A program made the translations under genes and the position numbers. From assembly GCA_030549495.1 (NCBI GenBank), contig JAUIRK010001047.1:620001-684000 (forward strand): a DNA stretch of 64,000 bases, read 5' to 3'. Shown in pieces: positions 1 to 12,355 of the stretch. Numbering within the stretch: position 1 is the first letter of the stretch; each line of letters begins with the position of its first letter. The DNA comes from Nectonema munidae. Its lineage: Eukaryota; Nematomorpha; Nectonematoida; Nectonematidae. A model generated the notes under the pieces. That model saw only the letters and a list, made by a program, of their open reading frames with translations. It was not told where the DNA came from and did not search any database.

Positions 1-431
1 TTCTTTCTCTAACATTTTTTTCGTGTCGATGTTGGTAAATGATTTCTCAATTTTTGATTATTCGATTGGATATCAAAAAGATTTAATACTGTTATTTTAT
101 CTTTTATATTTAACTAACAAGTTTCTCTACTGACACTTCTATCCTTTATGCTGTAGTGATATGATTGCATGCATAATAGCGTAGTGTAACATCAGTTATT
201 AGCATTTTTAATTGAAAGGTTTTCTTTATAATATGCTCAACAGTGATTCTTTGACAGATATTAAGAAATGTGAGATTTAAAAAAATCCCATTTAGAATAT
301 GTAGATTTGGTTCATTTTTCGAACAAATGAGTTGAATTTTCAACTATTTTTGTCATTTTTATATATTTTTGAATCTAAAATTTTCAAAACTTTGATATCC
401 GAAATAAAACATTTTTCTTATTTTTACTTAG
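1..431. other. AT-rich sequence, nothing recognised
   Basis: No coding signal or repeat was recognised here. Short open frames exist on the minus strand but have low-complexity composition and no family resemblance. The right edge is set by the putative left end of a piggyBac element at 432. Confidence 0.4.
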
Positions 432-636
432 CGCCATCTATAACACAAATCTTATGTTTTAGTACAATTTGAAAAACACAAAAGTTTGAGTTCCAGTATT
501 TATTCGTTTTACGAGTTCGAAGTTTTAAACTTTGGTGTAAATAAACAATAAATGATACATGGTGAAAAATATATATAAATCTCATAACCTGCACGGTTGA
601 ACGCGGGTAGACAACTTGCGTGTTATCTCCAACCCG

Positions 637-775
637 TATATTACGATGATTCATCTCCAACCTGTATTCTACGATGATTCATCTCCAACCTGTATACTAC
701 GATGATTCATCTTCAACCTGTATACTACGATGATTCATCTTCAACCTGTATACTACGATGGTTTCTATTACATGT
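637..775. repeat. 28-bp minisatellite
   Basis: The unit CCTGTATACTACGATGATTC plus ATCTCCAA (28 bp) is repeated about five times head to tail with one or two changes per copy. A further degenerate stretch of about two units lies at 893-955. It sits in the left part of piggyBac copy 1, between its end and the transposase relic. Confidence 0.8.
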
Positions 776-2084
776 ACAAATGACTAGGGAGACAATGTTC
801 AACTTTCTGTTCACATTCTGTTAGATGTAAGATTTGATATACCTCATTCGGGGAGACGATGCTACATAAGTTATTACCTATATACATTATACCTGTATTC
901 TACGATGGTTCATCTTCAACCTGTATACCACGATAATTCATCTCCAACCTATCACGGCTCAATACAATCAAGGTTGGTAAAAAAATTTCGAAAACATTTG
1001 TTAACTTGCTTGGTTTGCAAGAGACGGAGATTTTGACATTGTAATGTCAGAACACGTTGTGCAGTCCTATTCAATAATTGTAATAGTTTTTCGAAGCGGA
1101 ATTTGTTTACTTTTTTGGTTCGCCAGAGAAATCGATTTAGCATCTCTATTGTACAAATACGTCATACAATCATATTCAAGGTTTGTTACAATTTTCGAAA
1201 GCGACAACTGTTTACTTGCTTGGTTTGCGAAAGAAAAGAATTTAGATGTTTTGATTGGTGGTAGAAACACACCGTAAGCTCATCAAATGATTCAACTTCT
1301 TCCTCTGCTGAGTCTGTTCAATATTCGTTCTGCTCAGACGATTCAGCCTCAGATATATATGACGAAGTTTCGACTTCGAGAACACTTTCCAGAAGAATTT
1401 TGAGAAGGAAAAACCATAGAAGATGAAACAGACGAAAACTTGTTAGCTCCCGATGGCTAAATTCATCTGGGAACCTCAAAATACAATTAGCGTTCGTGTG
1501 TAAGCTCGGAATTGTCGCAACTAGTCCTTATGGTCCCACAAATGAAGCAAAATTTTGGAAGATGTAATGAAAATCTATCTATTTTTTGATATTGATTTGA
1601 TCAATCATCTTTTGAAAATGAGGAAAAAAGGCAGAAGAGAATTATAAGTAATTTTTATAATTTTTAACTTCATGTAAATGTAGAGGTATTATTAACAGTA
1701 ATTTCTTTAACCCTATTAGTGCTACGCCCCGCCCCCTTCACTAAAAAATTAATTGTAGAAAATTGGCTGAATCATATCCCTTCAAATTTTGTGACTTTTC
1801 TTAAAATCGCTAGCTGCATCTTTTGAAACCATTTTCATGGTAGTTGAATGACCCCTTCATGCCCAAAACTGTCAATCAAAATCAAAAATTAAAATTTTTC
1901 AGCAAAATTTTGACATTATCTGTACTTAAACTTATGACTTAGGAATCATCTATATTATATAATACCCTGATAATTTATAATTATATACAGTTTGGAACGC
2001 ATAACACTTTATATATTTAATTTTTTCAATAATCATGGCTACTTTTTAGAAAATGTCAATCAAAATTTTGATTGATCAAAAATA

Positions 2085-3760
2085 TATCTAATAAAATATA
2101 CCTTCAAATTTTACATAAAATATATGTTTTTATACTAAATCGGTCATGCTGTTTTCATTTCTTGACTCATTTTTTACATTTAGGATTTGAAAATACTTAT
2201 AAGTAGTAATCAAATTTGCGGTTTACTTCTGAAAATTGTCTCCAAAAACATTTCTTCACATTTTACATAAAATATATGCATTATACTAAATCGGCCATGC
2301 TGGTTTCATTTCTGGACTCATTTTTTACGTTTAGGATCTGGAAATACCTATAAGTGTTAATCAAATTTGCGGTTTACTTCTAAAAATTATCTCCAAAAAC
2401 ATTCATTCAAATTTTACAATGAAATATATGTGTTATACTAAATCGGCCATGCTGGTTTCATTTCTGGACTCATTTTTTACGTTTAGGATCTGGAAATACC
2501 TATAAGTGTTAATCAAATTTGCGGTTTACTTCTAAAAATTGTCTCCAAAAACATTCATTCAAATTTTACAATGAAATATATCTTATACCAAATCAACCAT
2601 GATGTTTTCATTTCTGAACTCATTTTTCACATTTAGAGGTTTTAAAATATCAGTCAAAATTTGCGGTTTACTTCTATAAAAGCTATCCAAAAATATTCTC
2701 TCAATTTTACATGAAATATTTGTTTTTATACCAAATCAACCATGATGTTTTCATTTCTGAACTCATTTTTCACATTTAGAGGTTTTAAAATATCAGTCAA
2801 AATTTGCGGTTTACTTCTATAAAAGCTATCTCCAAAAATATTCTCTCAATTTTACATGAAATATTTGTTTTTATACCAAATCGATCATGCTGTTTTTATT
2901 TCTGAACTCATTTTTTACACTTAGGATCTGCAAATATCTATAAGTATTAATCAAATTTGCGGTTTACTTCTGAAAATTGTCTCCAAATATATTCTCTTGA
3001 AATATATGTTTTTATACCAAATCAATCATGCTGTTTTTATTTCTGAACTCATTTTTTACATTTAGGATGTGAAAATACCTATAAGTGTTAATCAAATTTG
3101 CGGTTTACTTCTAAAAATTGTCTACAAAAACATTCATTCAAATTTTACAATTAAATATTGTTTTTATACCAAATCAACCATGCTAGTTTCATTTATGGAT
3201 TCAATTTTTGCAGTTTGAATTTGAAAATACATATAAGTATCAATTAAATTTGCGTTTAGTTCTAAAATTTGTTTTTATAGCAAATAGATCATGATGATTT
3301 CATTTCTGAACACAGTTTTCGCATTTAGAGGTTTTACTGCTAGTGTCAATCAAATTTGCAGTTTATGTCTGAAAACTATATCCCAAAATATTCTCTCTAA
3401 TTTTACATGAAATATATGTTTTTATACCAATTCGACCATGATAATTTTTATTTCTGAAATCATTTTTTGCATTTGGAGGTTTTAAATGTCTGAAAGTGAC
3501 AATCAAATTTTCGATTTACGTCTAATGTCTACAGAAATATTTTTGAAATTTAAATAAAATATTCGTTTTTATGCCAAATGGAAGATGCTGATTTCATTTT
3601 TCTATTCAGGTTTGGCATTTATGGTTTTAAAATATCTAAAAGCTTGAAGCAGATTTGCGGTTTACTTCTAGATACTGTCTTCAAAAATATTTTCAAAAAA
3701 ATAAAATATCTGTTTTATACCAAATCGACTATGCTTATTTTATTTCTGTAATCGATTTTG
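2085..3760. repeat. Tandem array 1, ~150-bp unit
   Basis: At least ten units are marked by the recurring block AAATTTGCGGTTTACTTCT and the block ACCAAATCGACCATGCTG. The first marker recurs near 2218, 2369, 2521, 2663, 2806, 2959 and 3100, so most steps are 141-153 bp. Units in the centre are very alike (2230-2580 especially); those at the right edge are more degenerate. This is what unequal exchange does to a satellite. Confidence 0.88.
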
Positions 3761-4039
3761 GATAATACGGCTAAAAAATATCTCGAAGTGGCAATTTAAT
3801 TAGTAATGTATGCCTGAAAATCAGTTCTGTAAAAAAATTTCAAAAAATGGCTGCATATAAGGTATATAGTAAAAATATACTTTTTTTTTTGTATATTTTG
3901 GCTTATAATACTTTCTACAATCTTCTTGAGTATGAAATATTTATTAAAAAAATAAAACGTATTATAAAATCTTTTGAAAATTTGTATGAGAAAAGGAACC
4001 AAGTTGAATACTAATTGAAAAAAGAACATGTGATCAAAA

Positions 4040-4620
4040 CAAATAATTAAAAAAAAATGTATCTTTACTAAATGGAAGATCTACCATGTTCTAATGAACT
4101 AGGAAGTGGTTTAATTATATACTTCAAAAAAGATTTTGACTGTGAAAAAGAAGTTCCTCTTTTACAAATGAAAAATATTTAAATCTATAGCTTATCATCT
4201 AGGATTACAGTTAACATTTAGCTAAGATGGGTAGGAAATCTGAAAATTTAGAATAGGTCAGATTTATCAAAAATGGCACAGATGCCAATATGTGAGAATT
4301 TAGTCACTATCAAGATATTTTTAATTTAAATTGAATTTGTCCATCTTTTTCCTTTTGTGTCAAAGAAGTAATTTTTTAGATGAAGAACGTTGACAACGTT
4401 TTGTAATTGAACAATCAACATCACGAATGATTCATCAGAAAAAAACCTTTGAAATGAGATTGGTTGACAAATATTCAGGCCTGAGAGGAAAAAAGTAATT
4501 TTATCCTTATAAAAAAATTTTCGAACACACATTGGAGAATATAAATTTCTAATCAAAAAAGAGCTACCAAGAAAGGATCATCATAGAATGAATACCAAAA
4601 TTACATACTGTAAATTATAA
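4040..4620 (-). repeat. Dispersed diverged repeat, zinc-finger-like on minus strand
   Basis: This segment aligns by eye with 7860-8390. Both have a GGAAGAT block followed about 25 bases on by AACTAGGA, then a GATTGGTTGACAAA/GATTGGTTAGCAAA block, then TAAATTTCTAATCAAAAAAG/TAAATTTCTGATTAAAGTAG followed by AGCTACCAAG. The minus-strand reading at 4326-4556 contains FFYKDK and RFFSDES spaced like linked C2H2 zinc fingers, but most cysteines and histidines are absent. It may be an old finger-gene fragment or a non-coding repeat. No function is claimed. Confidence 0.4.
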
Positions 4621-4809
4621 TATGACGTAGAGACTACGAGCCGATAACGAATTTGTAGCCAAAAAGATGGAGATCCTATCGAGTTACATAAGTTACTGTA
4701 GAATGAAATATTTTGAGTGAATTAAACACCTAAAGTTGGTTTATTAAATAAATTAAGAAAATAATTACCATAGAAATACTGCAAGTAGAAGTTATTTTTA
4801 TGTTTATAT

Positions 4810-6130
4810 ATTTGACATTGAGTTACAGGTTTAATCGATTTTTTGACAGGTTTTATTGATTTCATAAAAAATGAACATCACCATTAAAATACTTGAAATG
4901 TATAAAAAACTTTAAAAGAATTAAGATTTTAATTTTGACATGGGCTGTCATATTTAAATTATTTTGTCAGGTTTGACTAATATTTATAAAAAAAAAAGGA
5001 ATATAACCAGTAAACACAGCCTACTTGAAAATGGGTATATGTGTGTAAAATGCCATGCACGGTAAACTTCATAACCTCCCTATACTTTCTATTAAACGTA
5101 ATTCTCTAATTCAAAAAACCGTGCCTGATCCTTTCTTTTTGGGATAAATAAATTTTTTGACAGTTTTGATTGATTTTTATTTAAAAAAATGAATATCACC
5201 ACTGAATTACGCATGCTTAAAAATGGATATATATGTGTAAAAAACTTTATATTATTAGTTAGATAAAAAGTTTCTTTTTAAGATGAGCTGTCATATATAA
5301 ATCAATGCTTTGATAACTTTAATTAATTTTTATAAAAAAAAATGAATATCACCGCTGAATTCAGCATGCTTGAAAATGGGTGTATATGTGTAAAAAACAT
5401 TATATAATTATTTAGATAAAAAGTTTCTTTTTTGAGATGAGCTGTCATATGTAAATCACTTTTTTGACAGGTTTGAATGATTTTCATAAAAAAATGAATA
5501 TCACCACTGAATTTAGCATATTTGAAAATGGGTATACATGTGTAAAAAACTTTATATACTTATCTAGATAAAAAGTTCCTTCTTGAGATGAGCTGTTACT
5601 TTTAGATCAATTTTTTGACAGTTTTGATTGATTTTCATAAAAAATGAATATCACCACCGAATTCAGCATATTTGAAAATGGGTATACATGTGCAAAAAAC
5701 TTTATATACTAATTTAGATAAAAAGTTCCTTTTTAAGATGAGCTGTCACATTTAGATCAATTTTTTGACAGGTTTGATTCATTTTCATAAAAAATGAATA
5801 TCACCACTGAATTCAGCATATTTGAAAATGGGTATAAATGTGTAAAAAACTTTATAAACTTATTTAGATAAAAAGTTCCTTTTTGAGATGAGCTGTCACA
5901 TTTAGATCAATTTTTTGACAGGTTTGATTGATTTTAATAAAAAATGAATATCACCACTGAATTCAGCATATTTGAAAATGGGTATACATGCGTAAAAAAC
6001 TTTATATAATTATTTAAATAAAAAGTTCCTTTTTGAGATGAGCTGTCAAATATAAATCAATTTATTGACAGGTTTTATTGATTTTGATAAAAAATGGACA
6101 TTACCACTGAATTTAGCATAGTTGAAATAT
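4810..6130. repeat. Tandem array 2, ~150-bp unit
   Basis: Units are marked by ATGAATATCACCACTGAATT, which starts near 5191, 5343, 5495, 5645, 5795 and 5945, with a variant at 6095. The steps are therefore 150-152 bp. Each unit also carries GAGATGAGCTGTCA and TTTTTTGACAGG. The unit sequence is unlike array 1 in either orientation, yet the length is almost equal. The first units (before 5190) are more diverged, and a short GC-richer block at about 5050-5135 interrupts them. Confidence 0.88.
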
Positions 6131-7163
6131 ATATGTAACATCAAAAATATTTATAAAAACTTATTAATATCTGAGAAAAATAGGGGGAGGGGGGGCACTT
6201 TACGCCCCCCCCCCCCCAGCACTTGAGCGGACAAATTTTGCCCAGCACTAATAGGGTTGAGTAAAAGAACTCCAAAATGGGAAGAGTTAAGAACTTGCTA
6301 CGAAAGATTAAAAATTAGTGACCTTTAGTGTATTTTGGATGTCTTATTCATATCGGGCAAGCTAAAGACCAAAGAATAGCGACACTCACAACTTCTGATG
6401 TCTGATGAAGAGTTCTAATCGCCGTTTTTTACCCAACGTCCTCAAACCAAAGTACATACGCAATTTGAGTTTACAAGAAACCGAGAGTAAAATTGTTTAT
6501 TCTGAATGTGCATCTATTTCTATTTACATACCAATGAAGCATGCTAGGCAAAATTTCAAAGCCGTTTATGTTTTATCATCTCAACATACTAAGGTTGTGT
6601 CAATAACTTTAATAAAAAACAGACCAGAAGTGTAGATAATTTCAATAAAATGGCAAGAGATTTCACTTCTTATAAACATAGTAGAAGATGGACCATGGCT
6701 ATTTTCACTAATTACTTGGATATTGCAGCTTTCATATCTTGAGTGATTTACAATTTTAATTGTAATAAAAATCGTTCAACTAGAGAAGGGCGGAGAAAAT
6801 TTTTTTGAAGTATTTATCTCTCAAACTTTGCCAGAAGATGAGCAAGAATCAATGCTCATTTTCTCTAAGGTTTCGGAAATTTCTAGGCCTATCAAAAATA
6901 TTTGATCATATGATTTTTTTTCACAAGGATAAAACGTGGAAAGGGGTTTCTGGGAGGGGATAGTGTTGATACGGGGGTAAAAAAAGAAAAAGAGGGGGGG
7001 GAGAGGGTGTTTTTCGGTAAAAAATTTATCTCCAAAAAACATTCTTTTCTGTTAGGTTCTACTTGTCATACTGATATGTAGAACAATTTTTTATTTTTTG
7101 TACTCAACTATTTTTTCTGTTCAAATTGACTTTTTTAAAATAAAAGTTTATAGATGGCGTTAA

Positions 7164-7859
7164 TTTTAATTTTTCATTTTTTGCATAACATTTTATTATA
7201 TAATTACAAAAATATTTAATTTGTCTCTAAATTACCAAGGAAGAGGTGGTGGTAAAATTTTGAGGGAAAAAGACGGAGAAAAAATTTTAATCAAAATTTT
7301 GTTTCAGGGGTCAACCCACATATTGGCTCCAAAATTCCATTAGTTTACTTAAAAATGTAAAAAAAAAATTAATTAATTTGAGAGCTCTTTAAATTTACAT
7401 GTTCTTTTAAAACTACCTTACATATTTATTTAACATCGAAATTTTGATTAAAATAAGCAATAGAGTAAAAAGCCCAACAGTGGCATGCGAAGGCATTACA
7501 TTAATAGTGCTTACTCGACATAATTAATAACACGCTATACTTTTCGTTGTGCATACACCATTGTTGCTTAGTAGGGTTATCTTTATGAAAAATAAAAATT
7601 AGATATAATAGTGTAAAAATGGCGTGGAATGTCAATCGAATTGGTAAAAATAAGTTTTTTTCCAAAAACCTCTTGTCTACTTTTTTCTTTCAATTGCTAT
7701 TTATTATATTTAGTACAAATATTTGGTTATTAGAGAAGTAATGGAACTTAAGGCACATTGAAATGAGAACGTGTGATCATAAGAAAATTATAATAGTAAT
7801 TTGTTTAATAAAATACTTATTTTCAATGTAGTTGTGCTTTGAATGGCTATATAGTTTTA
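7164..7859. other. AT-rich intergenic sequence, nothing recognised
   Basis: No repeat, coding block or RNA gene was recognised between the right end of piggyBac copy 1 and the zinc-finger-like repeat at 7860. Confidence 0.4.
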
Positions 7860-8390
7860 AGAAACAAGTATGTAACTTTTCCACAAGGAAGATATACCGT
7901 TTTCCAATAAACTAGGAGATGGTGTAAAAATGTAGTATTGAGATTTTTAAAAAACATTTTCACAGTAACGAAGATGCTCCTCCGTTGTGAATCAAAATCT
8001 TTATCTTATTACTTAATATTTTAATCATCAATTGACAGTGTTCTGAAAATTTCGGTGTGAATGAAGGAATATTATAAATGATAAAGGTGGAAAACTTTTT
8101 TCAAATGAAAAAACAGGATTATGAAAATTTTTCATCAAAATTACTTTTGAAAAAGGATTGGTTAGCAAACATTGAGAGTGATATCTGTTCATATCACCTA
8201 ATATTACAACACAATATTGTTAAAAAAGCCAAGATCAACAAAGAGATTCTCTTCAATATAAAATTCTGAAATCGATTAAATTCTTAGCTAAATAAATAAA
8301 ATCTGAAAAAGTTTTTCGAGCATAGATTGCATAAAATAAATTTCTGATTAAAGTAGAGCTACCAAGCAAAAATCAGTTTTGAATAAAGAG
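7860..8390 (-). repeat. Second copy of the zinc-finger-like dispersed repeat
   Basis: This is the partner of 4040-4620, with matching blocks in the same order. The two copies are clearly diverged, with several small indels. The copy at 4040 lies inside the TTAA-flanked element while this one lies outside piggyBac copy 1, so the sequence spreads independently or was captured. Confidence 0.4.
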
Positions 8391-8589
8391 TAAAATTAGA
8401 TAGGTGGGACTTTTTACCCAAATATACCCAAACAGATCAAAACAAATTTAAATATACACAGAATTAAACCCTAAAAATCTTTGAGGCTCAGATTTTTTAT
8501 TTGTTAAATAAGAATAAATTTAAATATTATTTATATACAAACAAAAACTTAAAATAGTTATATAGAATAATATTTTATTATATATATAA

Positions 8590-8739
8590 AGGTAAAGGTA
8601 CCGTAGGTGTGTTTTCATTGACAAGGCACTGATGTACCCCTTTTATCAAACTATGGACAAATTGGTATGAATCAGAAATCAAACTCAGAGGCTTCCGTGC
8701 TGAGTCCATCATCTCAACCAACCTGTCATGCCACCCATT
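8590..8739 (-). mobile_element. tRNA-derived SINE, copy 1
   Basis: Read on the minus strand, it starts with a tRNA-like head. The A-box-like block is TGGCATGACAGGTTGGTTGA and the B-box-like block GAGTTTGATTTC lies about 40 bases on. A conserved tail follows (GTTTGATAAAAGGGGTACAT, then CAGTGCCTTGTCAATG). The same unit occurs at 11925-12066 (+), 13700-13845 (-) and 31224-31375 (-). The pol III box spacing and dispersed copies identify a SINE. The parent tRNA is not assigned. Confidence 0.72.
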
Positions 8740-9035
8740 ATATATAGAAGAAGAAATTTATTTACAAGTTCAAATAAGACAACAATATAATGATTAAATG
8801 AAGTAGAAAAAAAATTTTTGCGTGTAATATGACAAATAAATAGACTTTAGTAAATTGAACATTGATGGATGGCCAAAAGGAAAAATTTCGTTTAGATGGT
8901 CTACCAATATAACTTAGATGATTAATGGATATGGATATGATAAATAACAAATTAATGAGTATAAATGATTTTCATAAAATGTATACAATAAAATTATATA
9001 GATATGTGTTGGTAAGTAGTAAAAAAAAAAATATA

Positions 9036-9645
9036 TATATATATATATAATAATATTTATATTTGCAGTGTTACAATTTATCTATTACAGACATAACACC
9101 TAGAAACATTGCAATAAGAAGTATAACTATTAAAAAATCGAGTCATTAGGTTTTTCTTCAAAATACGTCTTGAGTTACAGAAATTGAACTGTAACGATTT
9201 GTTCCAGTGTTTAGATGTTTTGTAATATATAGATTGCTTTGAAGATTGATGTAAGTTCAGAAAAATTCAAAGGCAATTGATGTGAGAAAAAATTATGTAA
9301 AAACAATGAGAGATAAAGTTCATAAAGAAGAAGAAGAAGAAGAAGAATTTATTTGCATATCACAAAAACAGAATGAGAATTCGTAAAATCAAAATACAAA
9401 GATTAGGGTTTTAAGTATTTGTATACAAGGATTCACACAAAGGCTAATGAAATTGACGTGTGTAACCTAAAAAAAGAAAGAAAAAAAATTTCATAGAAAC
9501 GAGTTAAAAATAATACAAGATTAGAGGGTTAAAACAGAAAATCAAATACAGTAAATATAACTATGTAGTATATATATGTGTGTGTGTAAGAGTGAGGTCC
9601 TATATAAACGAATACATGTATATATATTCATGTGTGTGTGATGTT
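9036..9645. repeat. Microsatellite-rich stretch
   Basis: It contains an (AT)n run at about 9040-9055, an (AAG)n run at about 9328-9345 and mixed TATATG/TGTGTG runs at about 9567-9640. The last lies just beyond the coding 3' end of the minus-strand LINE at 9660-11270, where simple LINE tails are often found. Nothing coding was recognised between the runs. Confidence 0.65.
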
Positions 9646-9659
9646 TAATGTATATTTAT

Positions 9660-11270
9660 ATATACTATATTACCATAATCAAGAATGACAAGAGCAAATG
9701 TAGCAATGACGTGAATTACAAGATAAGTATTGACTAGATAAATAATTTTTCATTTCTTTTTTAAAACTAGCAAAACTGTTTAGCCAACAATAATCATATA
9801 ATGAAGGATTTTTATAAAAAAACCCATGATATTTTTTGACTCAACGTCTGCTTATTTATAGAACCTAACTGCTCTAAATGTAAATGGTAAGCACTACGTG
9901 TTTGGTATTGATGTATCTGGGTATTAAAAGTTAACGTATTAGATAACTTAGGACAGCATATACCCTTTACGTTTTTAAGGTAGAAAAGGTAGAAAATATT
10001 TATTTGCAAAAAAAGAAAGAATTAAATTAAAGAAAAAAACAAATTGAAGTGAAATCATCAACACTGACATTGATAAATACATAATAAAGTAATATCAAGC
10101 ACCAAGTAGAAAAGTTCTTTTCTTTTGATTTTGCGGGATATTCAAAAGGCCGGAGCCGCTGTGAAGAACAACCCAGTGGTAAGCCTCTCTTTGGTTGGAA
10201 AAATAATTTCAAGGAATAAGATTTCAGTTAAATCAAACATGAGTTGAAATTTAACAAAAATATGGAATATCATGTTAGAACACTAACATATTTGTATATG
10301 AATATTGATATTAAGTACAATTAAAACATTCGAACAAAAAATACAAAATTATACAAATTTACAAATTTTAAAAATGTAAAAAAGACAATTAAGTATTTCA
10401 GTCAATTACTTATAAACGAGCAAACATAACAGTTGAAAGAATTACAAGTAATATCGTATTCTTGAATAAATAAGTTTTTGAGTTACTTTTTAAAAGTACC
10501 AATATTATGAGAAAAAAAGGAAAAAAAAAACAAAAAATTGTTATACGTAAAACATATTTTATACTTCAAAGACTGTTTGAAAATTTCCCTACTATAAAAG
10601 GGTAGGGTAGTTTTATTTTTATCACGTAGGTTATATGTATAGTTTTGGTAATTAAAAGACAAAAAGTTATCGAAATAGATGGTGAGAGCCTATTATATTT
10701 TATAAACAAACAATGAAATGCTGTATGTATATAAATCAGCTATTTTAAGAATATTGCATGAAAAAAATAATTGACTCGTATGACATAAATAACTAGTATT
10801 ACAAATATATCTTATGGCTTTTTTCTGAGAACTGATTAAAGGACCAAGGTTTGTCCCCAAATGGCGATACAATAATTAAGATGAGGTAAGACAAAAGAAT
10901 TATATAAGAGAAGTTTTATTTTATGGGGAAATTTATTTTTAAAATGTTTTATTATTCCGATATTACGGCAGATACCACTATTAACATAGGAGATATGCTG
11001 TTTCCAGTTAAGCTTATTATTTATGATGACTCCTAGTAGTTTAAATGATTCAACAAGCTCAAACTTGAAATTTTCAGAGTCTATAGACAGTGAGTTGTTA
11101 CCAAAAGCCATAGCCTTTGACTTTCTATATTTATAAACATAGAATTGCTACTACACCATTCCGAAACTTTATCAACCTCATAATTGATATGATTCATATT
11201 TAATAATGGACTAAATAAAGAAAAGGTATATTAATTGTTATGTCATCGCTACAAAACCCCCATTTTAAAA
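9660..11270 (-). pseudogene. LINE reverse-transcriptase tail (non-LTR retrotransposon fragment)
   Basis: Reading the minus strand, a degenerate catalytic block ending C-SDD lies near 11250. The conserved run SFKLLGVIINNKLNWKQHIS follows within 10836-11111 and continues to LPHLNYCIAIWG. This order is diagnostic of the RT thumb of jockey/CR1-like LINEs. Further downstream 9812-10009 gives IHQYQTRSAYHLH, and about 9730-9800 gives NSFASFKKEMKNYL, the usual end of these proteins. Frames differ between blocks, and about 0.6 kb between 10020 and 10830 is longer than the family needs, so an insertion there is likely. The 5' half (ORF1, endonuclease, most of the RT) is absent, as expected from 5' truncation. 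Confidence 0.8.
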
Positions 11271-11579
11271 TTTTGGAAAACTAAAATTTGCTCTACCAGA
11301 ATCCTCAAAATATCAGAACGTTTAGAACTTTTATTCATTAAATTTTTGAGCATATCAACACATAGAAACTTAACATAGATAATTTCGAAAATTAATATCT
11401 AATTAAACTTTGTTATTTAGCTTCTAAATATATTTTATCTTGAGTTTAGATTAAAGGGTGTCCAATTAAGTCTTTAAGCGTTAAAAAAGCACACGTTTAG
11501 ATTTTATATGTATTATAATTTTTGAACAAATTATATGCTTAGTTTTGTGATTAATTTCTAAACGGGTTTTAAAGTAAAA

Positions 11580-11945
11580 AAAGAGAGCAATAATTTTTTC
11601 CTGCTCCAATTCTTTTTAATATGATAAAAATATTTGATAGTCAACGAAAGTTGAAAATAATTGTTTTTAAAATAAAATACTACTAATTTTTTTAGTAGTA
11701 TATTAACTTTTTTTTGCCTCAATACTAAAGTGAAGAATTTCTCTTTAAATAATTAAATATTTTATTTCTGCATTAAAATTATTAAATTTATTTTATAATT
11801 TAGTAATTATAAATATGATTTTGAATTTTAAATATGCCTTTAAGGAAAAATTAAATGAAATTTTGCAATGCATGTATAAGATGCAAGACACTTCAATCCG
11901 ATTCCCAATTTCCATTATAATTTTATGGGGCATGAGTAGGGTTGG
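11580..11945. repeat. Diverged partial copy of a module A segment
   Basis: GCAATAATTTTTTCCTGCTC and the following 350 bases match 12640-13010 inside module A with many substitutions and indels. It ends where the + strand SINE at 11925 begins. This older fragment of the same compound repeat lies directly left of module A. Confidence 0.6.
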
Positions 11946-12066
11946 TTAGATGCTGGATTCTATAACTCAAGATCTTGGGTTTGATACCACATTAAGTCTG
12001 CTTTCCTCAGTTTGATACAAGCGGCACAATTGTGCTTTTTCGTTGAAAACACTCCACAGTACTTTG
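11925..12066 (+). mobile_element. tRNA-derived SINE, copy 2
   Basis: The A-box-like block GGTTGGTTAGATGCTGG and B-box-like block CTTGGGTTTGATACC are followed by the family tail (GTTTGATACAAGCGGCACAA). It is more diverged than the three minus-strand copies and in the opposite orientation. Confidence 0.65.
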
Positions 12067-12355
12067 TTTTTTTAAATTTTTGGCATATTTTACAGACGAT
12101 GCGTGAGAGCTATATAATAATAATCCATTGCTTCAATATGCACACAGGTCACAGAGCAAATACATGTTGATGGTCCACTAGATTTTCTCATCTTCTGTCA
12201 CTCTGATTCTATTTCTCTTTCTGTCTCCTCTGTTTTTCTCTTACGCTTTCTCTGCTAAAACTTAATCATTCACTCAAGCTCATTCAAGCTCTCTTCTTTC
12301 ACTCAAGCCCTCTTCTCTTGTTAAGCTCTCCTATCTCATTCAGCTCTCTTCTCTC

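Larger units (their letters stand above)
1711..6256. mobile_element. TTAA-flanked 4.5 kb element with two internal tandem arrays
   Basis: Inverted ends CCCTATTAGTGCT (1711-1723) and AGCACTAATAGGG (6244-6256) are flanked by TTAA (1707-1710) and TTGA (6257-6260). Terminal CCC next to TTAA is the signature of piggyBac-mobilised elements. The insert splits the relic transposase of piggyBac copy 1: N-terminal domain sequence lies on both sides. No transposase was recognised inside. The interior is a ~150-bp tandem array (about 2085-3760), a middle segment (about 3770-4800) and a second, unlike ~150-bp array (about 4810-6130). A G-rich tract followed by a C-rich tract lies at about 6182-6218 near the right end. 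I read it as a non-autonomous element. No family name was recognised. Confidence 0.72.
432..7159 (+). mobile_element. piggyBac transposon copy 1, broken, with a 4.5 kb nested insert
   Basis: The putative ends are CGCCATCTATAA at 432-443 and its complement TTATAGATGGCG at 7148-7159, flanked by TTAG (428-431) and TTAA (7160-7163). TTAA is the piggyBac target site. Transposase relics lie on the + strand. A serine/acid-rich N-terminus (about 1266-1480) resembles that of copy 2 at 21127 and includes the shared LLAPD motif. A block at about 6300-6390 reads like the N-domain of copy 2 (FGCLIHIGQAKDQRIA against LGCIAFMGQARNQRID). 6405-6635 matches the region after the second catalytic aspartate (ETESKIVYSE, IPMKHARQNFK). 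6670-6740 gives SYKHSRRWTMAIFTNYLDIA, a hallmark C-terminal block. The coding parts are in several frames, and about 0.5 kb of the catalytic core present in copy 2 is missing. Without the insert the element would be about 2.2 kb. It is dead. Confidence 0.75.

Noticed and set aside
3796-4029. 77-residue minus-strand frame in the 4.5 kb element
   Set aside because: Phe/Ile/Lys-rich reading of AT-rich DNA with no motif; not accepted as a gene of the element.
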